A stretch of 64,000 nucleotides of DNA from Oscillatoriales cyanobacterium M59_W2019_021 (GTDB lineage: Bacteria > Cyanobacteriota > Cyanobacteriia > Cyanobacteriales > Geitlerinemataceae), in assembly GCA_015295945.1 (NCBI GenBank), contig DVED01000129.1, positions 1 to 64,000 of the forward strand. The letters run 5' to 3'. The notes under the pieces are model-generated. The model worked only from the letters and a program-made list of their open reading frames with translations. It was not told the DNA's origin and searched no databases. Each line of letters begins with the position of its first letter. The stretch's first letter is position 1. This document shows, one piece after another, positions 60,040-64,000 of this stretch. The position numbers were made by a program, and so were the translations under genes.

Positions 60040-61671
60040 CTATTGCTCTTTTGTGACCAATTCCCAACCTTCGGCACTGCCGAGAACCCGAACTCCTTCT
60101 AGTTGCAATTGTTCTAAAGTCGCGATTTCGACGAGGAGATAGGGTTGGTCATCTTGCCAGTGTTGTTGGAGTTGGGGGAAATTAGCGGGGAGGATTTGCC
60201 GATCGCTATAAAAATTAAGAGACGGGCGATTGTAGGGGTAAGATGTATAAATTGGTTGATTCGGCGGCGTCTTCGTCCGAATCATTTCGGCAACGGGTTT
60301 CACCGGATAGGCTTCGTTGAGTTCCCAAATCCAACTCTCGGACGTAACGAACAACAACAGTGACAAGTAAGTTCCCCAAACCAACACCAACACGAATTGC
60401 CCGTCTCGCCGCCACAGCAACCCCGCAGTCATCGTCAAGGTAAGGGCAAAAACCGCCAAAGCCGCCACCAAACGACCGTCAATCGGCGTCGTTCCCCAAC
60501 CCACCCCAACAACCGCCCCCCACGCCGCCACCGCCAAAACTCCCATCCCCACCCGCCAAACTTGGGGATAAGGTTTCGCCTTTTCTCGGGGCATTCCCGT
60601 CCAATCTTCCTCTCGCCAAACCTCTCCCAGCCACCACCCCACCGCCAGGGCAAATGCGGGATAAATGGGCAAAACGTACCACGGCAGCTTGGTTCCCATC
60701 ACCGAAATTGCCGCCAAATACAATCCCGTCCACGTCAAAATTAACTTCGCCGCACCCAGATTGCGGTTTTGCCAAATCCATTGCCAACTTAACCCCCAAA
60801 ACAGCAGCCAGGGCCAGGGATATTTCAGTAGTTCTAAGAGATAGTACCAAGGGGGACCGGCGTTAGCTTCTACCGAAGTCCATACCCGTCGTGCCGATTG
60901 CTGGATGAGATGGGTTTCGATAAACGCAGTGCCGTAGTGCTGCCACTGGGCAGCATACCAAACCCATGCCGGAACGCTACCCAGGAGAACCCCCAACCAT
61001 AGATAAACGCTGGTGAGGAGACGGGGAGTGTCCCACGCTAAAAATACCAGAACGATCGCCCCCAGGAGAACGGCGAGCAAGCCTTTGGTCAGGCACAGCA
61101 ACCCGAAACCGATGCCCATCCCTAAACTGTAGCGCACATCGCGGCGCGATCGCAGAGCGCACCACACCAACAAACAGAAAAAACACAACACCGCCCCATC
61201 CAGCATCGCCAACCGTCCGTGACGAACCACCGGAAGTAAGTTTAAATAGACCGATGCCGCTAAAATTGCCGGAGTTCTGCGGGGAAATAATTCGCGGGCG
61301 ACGGCGTAAACAAAAGGAACGCTCGCCGCACTCAGCATCGCCCCCGGCAACCGACTCATGGCTTCGTTGACACCGCCGAAGCGATAGGCAAGGGCGATGA
61401 AGCCGTGAACCAACGGCGGCTTGTTCAAATAGGGAACGCCGTCGAGAGTGGGATACAACCAAGTCAGGGAACCCGGAGGAGAACGCCAAATCTCTCTTGC
61501 CACCTGGGCAACCGTCCCCTCGTCCCAATCCCGCAGCGGCAACCCCCCCAAATCGACGCCAAACAGCAAAATCGCCCCCAGCAACAATCCCACTCCCCAC
61601 AGAACATCGACTCGAGCATCGTTATGGCGGGAAGTCGGGTGTGTTGAGGAACGAAACGCACCATTACCCAT
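60040..61671 (-). CDS. GT39/ArnT-like membrane glycosyltransferase
   Basis: PLRDWDEGTVAQVAREIWRS; YLNKPPLVHGFIALAYRFGGVNEAMSRLPGAM; multiple TM helices. Confidence 0.9.
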   Translation of the reverse strand: MGNGAFRSSTHPTSRHNDARVDVLWGVGLLLGAILLFGVDLGGLPLRDWDEGTVAQVAREIWRSPPGSLTWLYPTLDGVPYLNKPPLVHGFIALAYRFGGVNEAMSRLPGAMLSAASVPFVYAVARELFPRRTPAILAASVYLNLLPVVRHGRLAMLDGAVLCFFCLLVWCALRSRRDVRYSLGMGIGFGLLCLTKGLLAVLLGAIVLVFLAWDTPRLLTSVYLWLGVLLGSVPAWVWYAAQWQHYGTAFIETHLIQQSARRVWTSVEANAGPPWYYLLELLKYPWPWLLFWGLSWQWIWQNRNLGAAKLILTWTGLYLAAISVMGTKLPWYVLPIYPAFALAVGWWLGEVWREEDWTGMPREKAKPYPQVWRVGMGVLAVAAWGAVVGVGWGTTPIDGRLVAALAVFALTLTMTAGLLWRRDGQFVLVLVWGTYLSLLLFVTSESWIWELNEAYPVKPVAEMIRTKTPPNQPIYTSYPYNRPSLNFYSDRQILPANFPQLQQHWQDDQPYLLVEIATLEQLQLEGVRVLGSAEGWELVTKEQ

Positions 61672-61682
61672 TACCCATTACC
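61661..61682. repeat. Heptamer short tandem repeat (CCATTAC) just upstream of the GT39 gene
   Basis: ccattacccattacccattacc. Confidence 0.65.
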
Positions 61683-62009
61683 GAAAACGGTCTTACCGAC
61701 GTTAACTCATTTTCGCGTCAATAGGGTGGGTTTGCGAGACAATTTGCAACAAACTGAATAATGTCAAGATTTGGATTTACACTGGTTAAGTCGTCTTATC
61801 GGCATTCTCTGATGGGGACGATACGCATTCAAGGGCGCATGGCATCATTGGTGTCAAATTCAGCAAATTTAACGAATGTCAAGTTCAATCGAATGACCGT
61901 TTTCTATACACTCTCTCCCTGCTCCCCCTGCTCGGTCTTAGTTGCCTTGCCACCTTAAATAAAAACTATATAACTTTTTTCTGTCGTTCTGTCGGGAGTC
62001 AAGTGCATC

Positions 62010-63497
62010 ATGAGTTTACCCTTTGTCGTAGATATTGCCATCGGCTTAATATTTACTTATTTAACATTAAGCCTGCTATCTTCGGAAATCCAAGAACTGA
62101 TTACAACGCTGTTGCAATGGCGAGCGCAGCACCTGAAAAACTCGATCCAGGTCTTGCTTTCCAGCGGTCAAATCTCGCCCGATATCCGAGAAATACAGGC
62201 GCTCACAGAGCGGCTGTATTCCAATCCTTTTATTAATAGCTTAAATCAAGAAGCTAAAGGGAAACTGGCTCTGAGATTTCGGAAAATTGCTAACTCCGTT
62301 AATACTGCCTACTATCAATTGTTCGATGCTGAAAATCCATTTAAGGAGAAATCTAGCGCTCCCTCGTATATCCCGGCGGAAGCATTTGCCAACAGTTTAA
62401 TTACGACTTTTAAGTTACCGGAAATCGGGCGAGCGATCGCCCATACCCGATTGCAAGAGTTCAAGAAAAAGCAACTCACAGACATTCTCAGCGCGATCGA
62501 AGCTGTCGAATTGAGCGAAGCTTCCAAAAACTTAGCCAAACAAGAACTCGACAGTATGGATATCGATTGGGAAAAAACTATTTTAGATTTTAAGAATTTA
62601 AAATCTGACTTTCCCGAAACGATCGACCGATTCAGTCGTCGCTTAGATAAATATATCAATAACTGTCAACTTTATATCGAACAAACCGAACAATATTTAA
62701 ACGTTTTTATCTATCGAATTCAAGCCATTAAAGATGGAATTTACAGCGAATCAGAACGCATTGCTTTGTCGCGATCGCTAAAACCCAGTATTAACGAAGT
62801 CGTAGATCTGATTTACAATAAATCTCAAGCTTTTGGAGAGTTCTCCGATGCGGTGAAGGATAGCGAAAGTCCGACTCACGAAGGCGTGCGCCAACTGATT
62901 TCGACTTTGCCCGATTTGCCCACCCCAGTTCGTAATAGTTTAGTGGCTCTGGGCGATCGCATCAAAACCCAAAAAGAAAGCATCGAAAGCGAAATTTTCG
63001 AGTTGCAAACTCAAATCGAACACTGGTTTGACTCGTCAATGACTCGTGCCTCCGGGGTGTACAAGCGCAACGCTCGCGGCATCGCCATTCTCATCGGGAT
63101 TGTTGTCGCCGTCTCCGCCAACGCCGACAGTTTGTATATCGTCAGCAACCTGTCCCGCAGTTCCGTCGTCCGCACCGCCATTTCCGAGAAAGCCGGACAA
63201 ATCTCAGCGGCTACCGGGAGCGGAAACGCAGCATCATCTCTGACGGCAGCTGACTTCCAGAAAATCGCCGAGGAGATCCAACAGTCTAGAGTAACCGATC
63301 TGCCCTTGGGTTGGAATTCTGCGATCGTCGCCGAACAAACCCAAGCCGAAAAAGCCTGGGGCATCCGCTACCTCAAACGGATTATTGGCTGGACGATTAG
63401 CGGTATCGCCATTTCCATGGGATCGAGCTTCTGGTATGACTTGCTCAACAAAGTGGTCAACGTTCGCAATGCCGGATCGTCGATCTCTAAAAAATAG
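62010..63497 (+). CDS. Large membrane/coiled-coil hypothetical protein
   Basis: N-terminal TM, long helical region, then WFDSSMTRASGVYKRNARGIAILIGIVVAVSANADSLYI and a C-terminal TM. Confidence 0.8.
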   Translation: MSLPFVVDIAIGLIFTYLTLSLLSSEIQELITTLLQWRAQHLKNSIQVLLSSGQISPDIREIQALTERLYSNPFINSLNQEAKGKLALRFRKIANSVNTAYYQLFDAENPFKEKSSAPSYIPAEAFANSLITTFKLPEIGRAIAHTRLQEFKKKQLTDILSAIEAVELSEASKNLAKQELDSMDIDWEKTILDFKNLKSDFPETIDRFSRRLDKYINNCQLYIEQTEQYLNVFIYRIQAIKDGIYSESERIALSRSLKPSINEVVDLIYNKSQAFGEFSDAVKDSESPTHEGVRQLISTLPDLPTPVRNSLVALGDRIKTQKESIESEIFELQTQIEHWFDSSMTRASGVYKRNARGIAILIGIVVAVSANADSLYIVSNLSRSSVVRTAISEKAGQISAATGSGNAASSLTAADFQKIAEEIQQSRVTDLPLGWNSAIVAEQTQAEKAWGIRYLKRIIGWTISGIAISMGSSFWYDLLNKVVNVRNAGSSISKK

Positions 63498-63759
63498 CTC
63501 GATCGATCGACCCAAAGCCAGACCCCATCTCGAAAATCGAGCGATCGCGATCGCCCTAAAGTCGTCAAAGATACAGAAAACACTGGAGAGATAGCGATGA
63601 GGGTCGCGCTTTCCGATAAGATGAGAAATGCTTGGAGCTGTACCACAACTGACTATCGCTGTCACCGGGCGAGCCATGGAGCGATCGACTCGGCAAAGCG
63701 CCGGCAGAGTTCGTCGCACGCTCCTATACTGCAACACCATTCAACGAGGATAAAACGCT

Positions 63760-64000
63760 ATGAGTCAAGATTCAATTTTATCGAGAGTCCAGAAGATCGT
63801 TGTCGATCAGCTCGAAGTCCAACCGGAAGAGGTCAAACCCGAAGCCAATTTCATCAACGACCTCGGTGCCGATTCTCTAGATACCGTTGAATTGGTGATG
63901 GCACTGGAAGAAGAATTCGAGATCGAAATTCCCGACGAAGCTGCCGAGAAAATCCTCACCGTCCAAGACGCTATAGACTACATCAGCCGTGAAACGGCCT
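63760..64000 (+). CDS. acpP: Acyl carrier protein (3' end outside window)
   Basis: [78 protein letters not shown] phosphopantetheine site. Translated by hand. Confidence 0.96.
   Translation, partial: MSQDSILSRVQKIVVDQLEVQPEEVKPEANFINDLGADSLDTVELVMALEEEFEIEIPDEAAEKILTVQDAIDYISRETA

Overview
This 64 kb window comes from a cyanobacterial chromosome: HIP1 GCGATCGC sites are abundant, cyanobacterial housekeeping genes are present, and there is a hetZ-patU pair. There are no rRNAs, CRISPR arrays, prophages or IS elements that I can support. Housekeeping genes include rsfS, speB, hup, remA, gmk, ilvC, gltA, tmk, argJ, hemA, glpX, yebC-like, a tRNA-Met and a partial acpP. The most interesting accessory region is 29.1-39.7 kb on the - strand. 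It holds what looks like a complete pseudaminic-acid-type nonulosonate pathway (pseB, pseC, spsF/pseF-like, pseG, pseH, pseI). It also holds a 683-aa putative glycosyltransferase-methyltransferase fusion, a GT2-TPR protein, and a methyltransferase gene cut by one in-frame amber codon with 64 intact codons after it. A second accessory block (41.6-55.9 kb) contains an ETR1-like ethylene-sensor kinase with Asn at the Asp25 position, translationally coupled to a REC-kinase. It also contains an LRR-TPR-CHAT (caspase-like) protein beside an LRR-pentapeptide paralogue, secreted M48 and M4 proteases, a FecR-like exported protein and a pilin-like lipoprotein. Several genes look frameshifted, chimeric or truncated: a YcxB-like gene, a DUF1648/SdpI-like gene and a SWIM-associated gene. 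All family names come from reading the translations and recalling family motifs; no database search was run.
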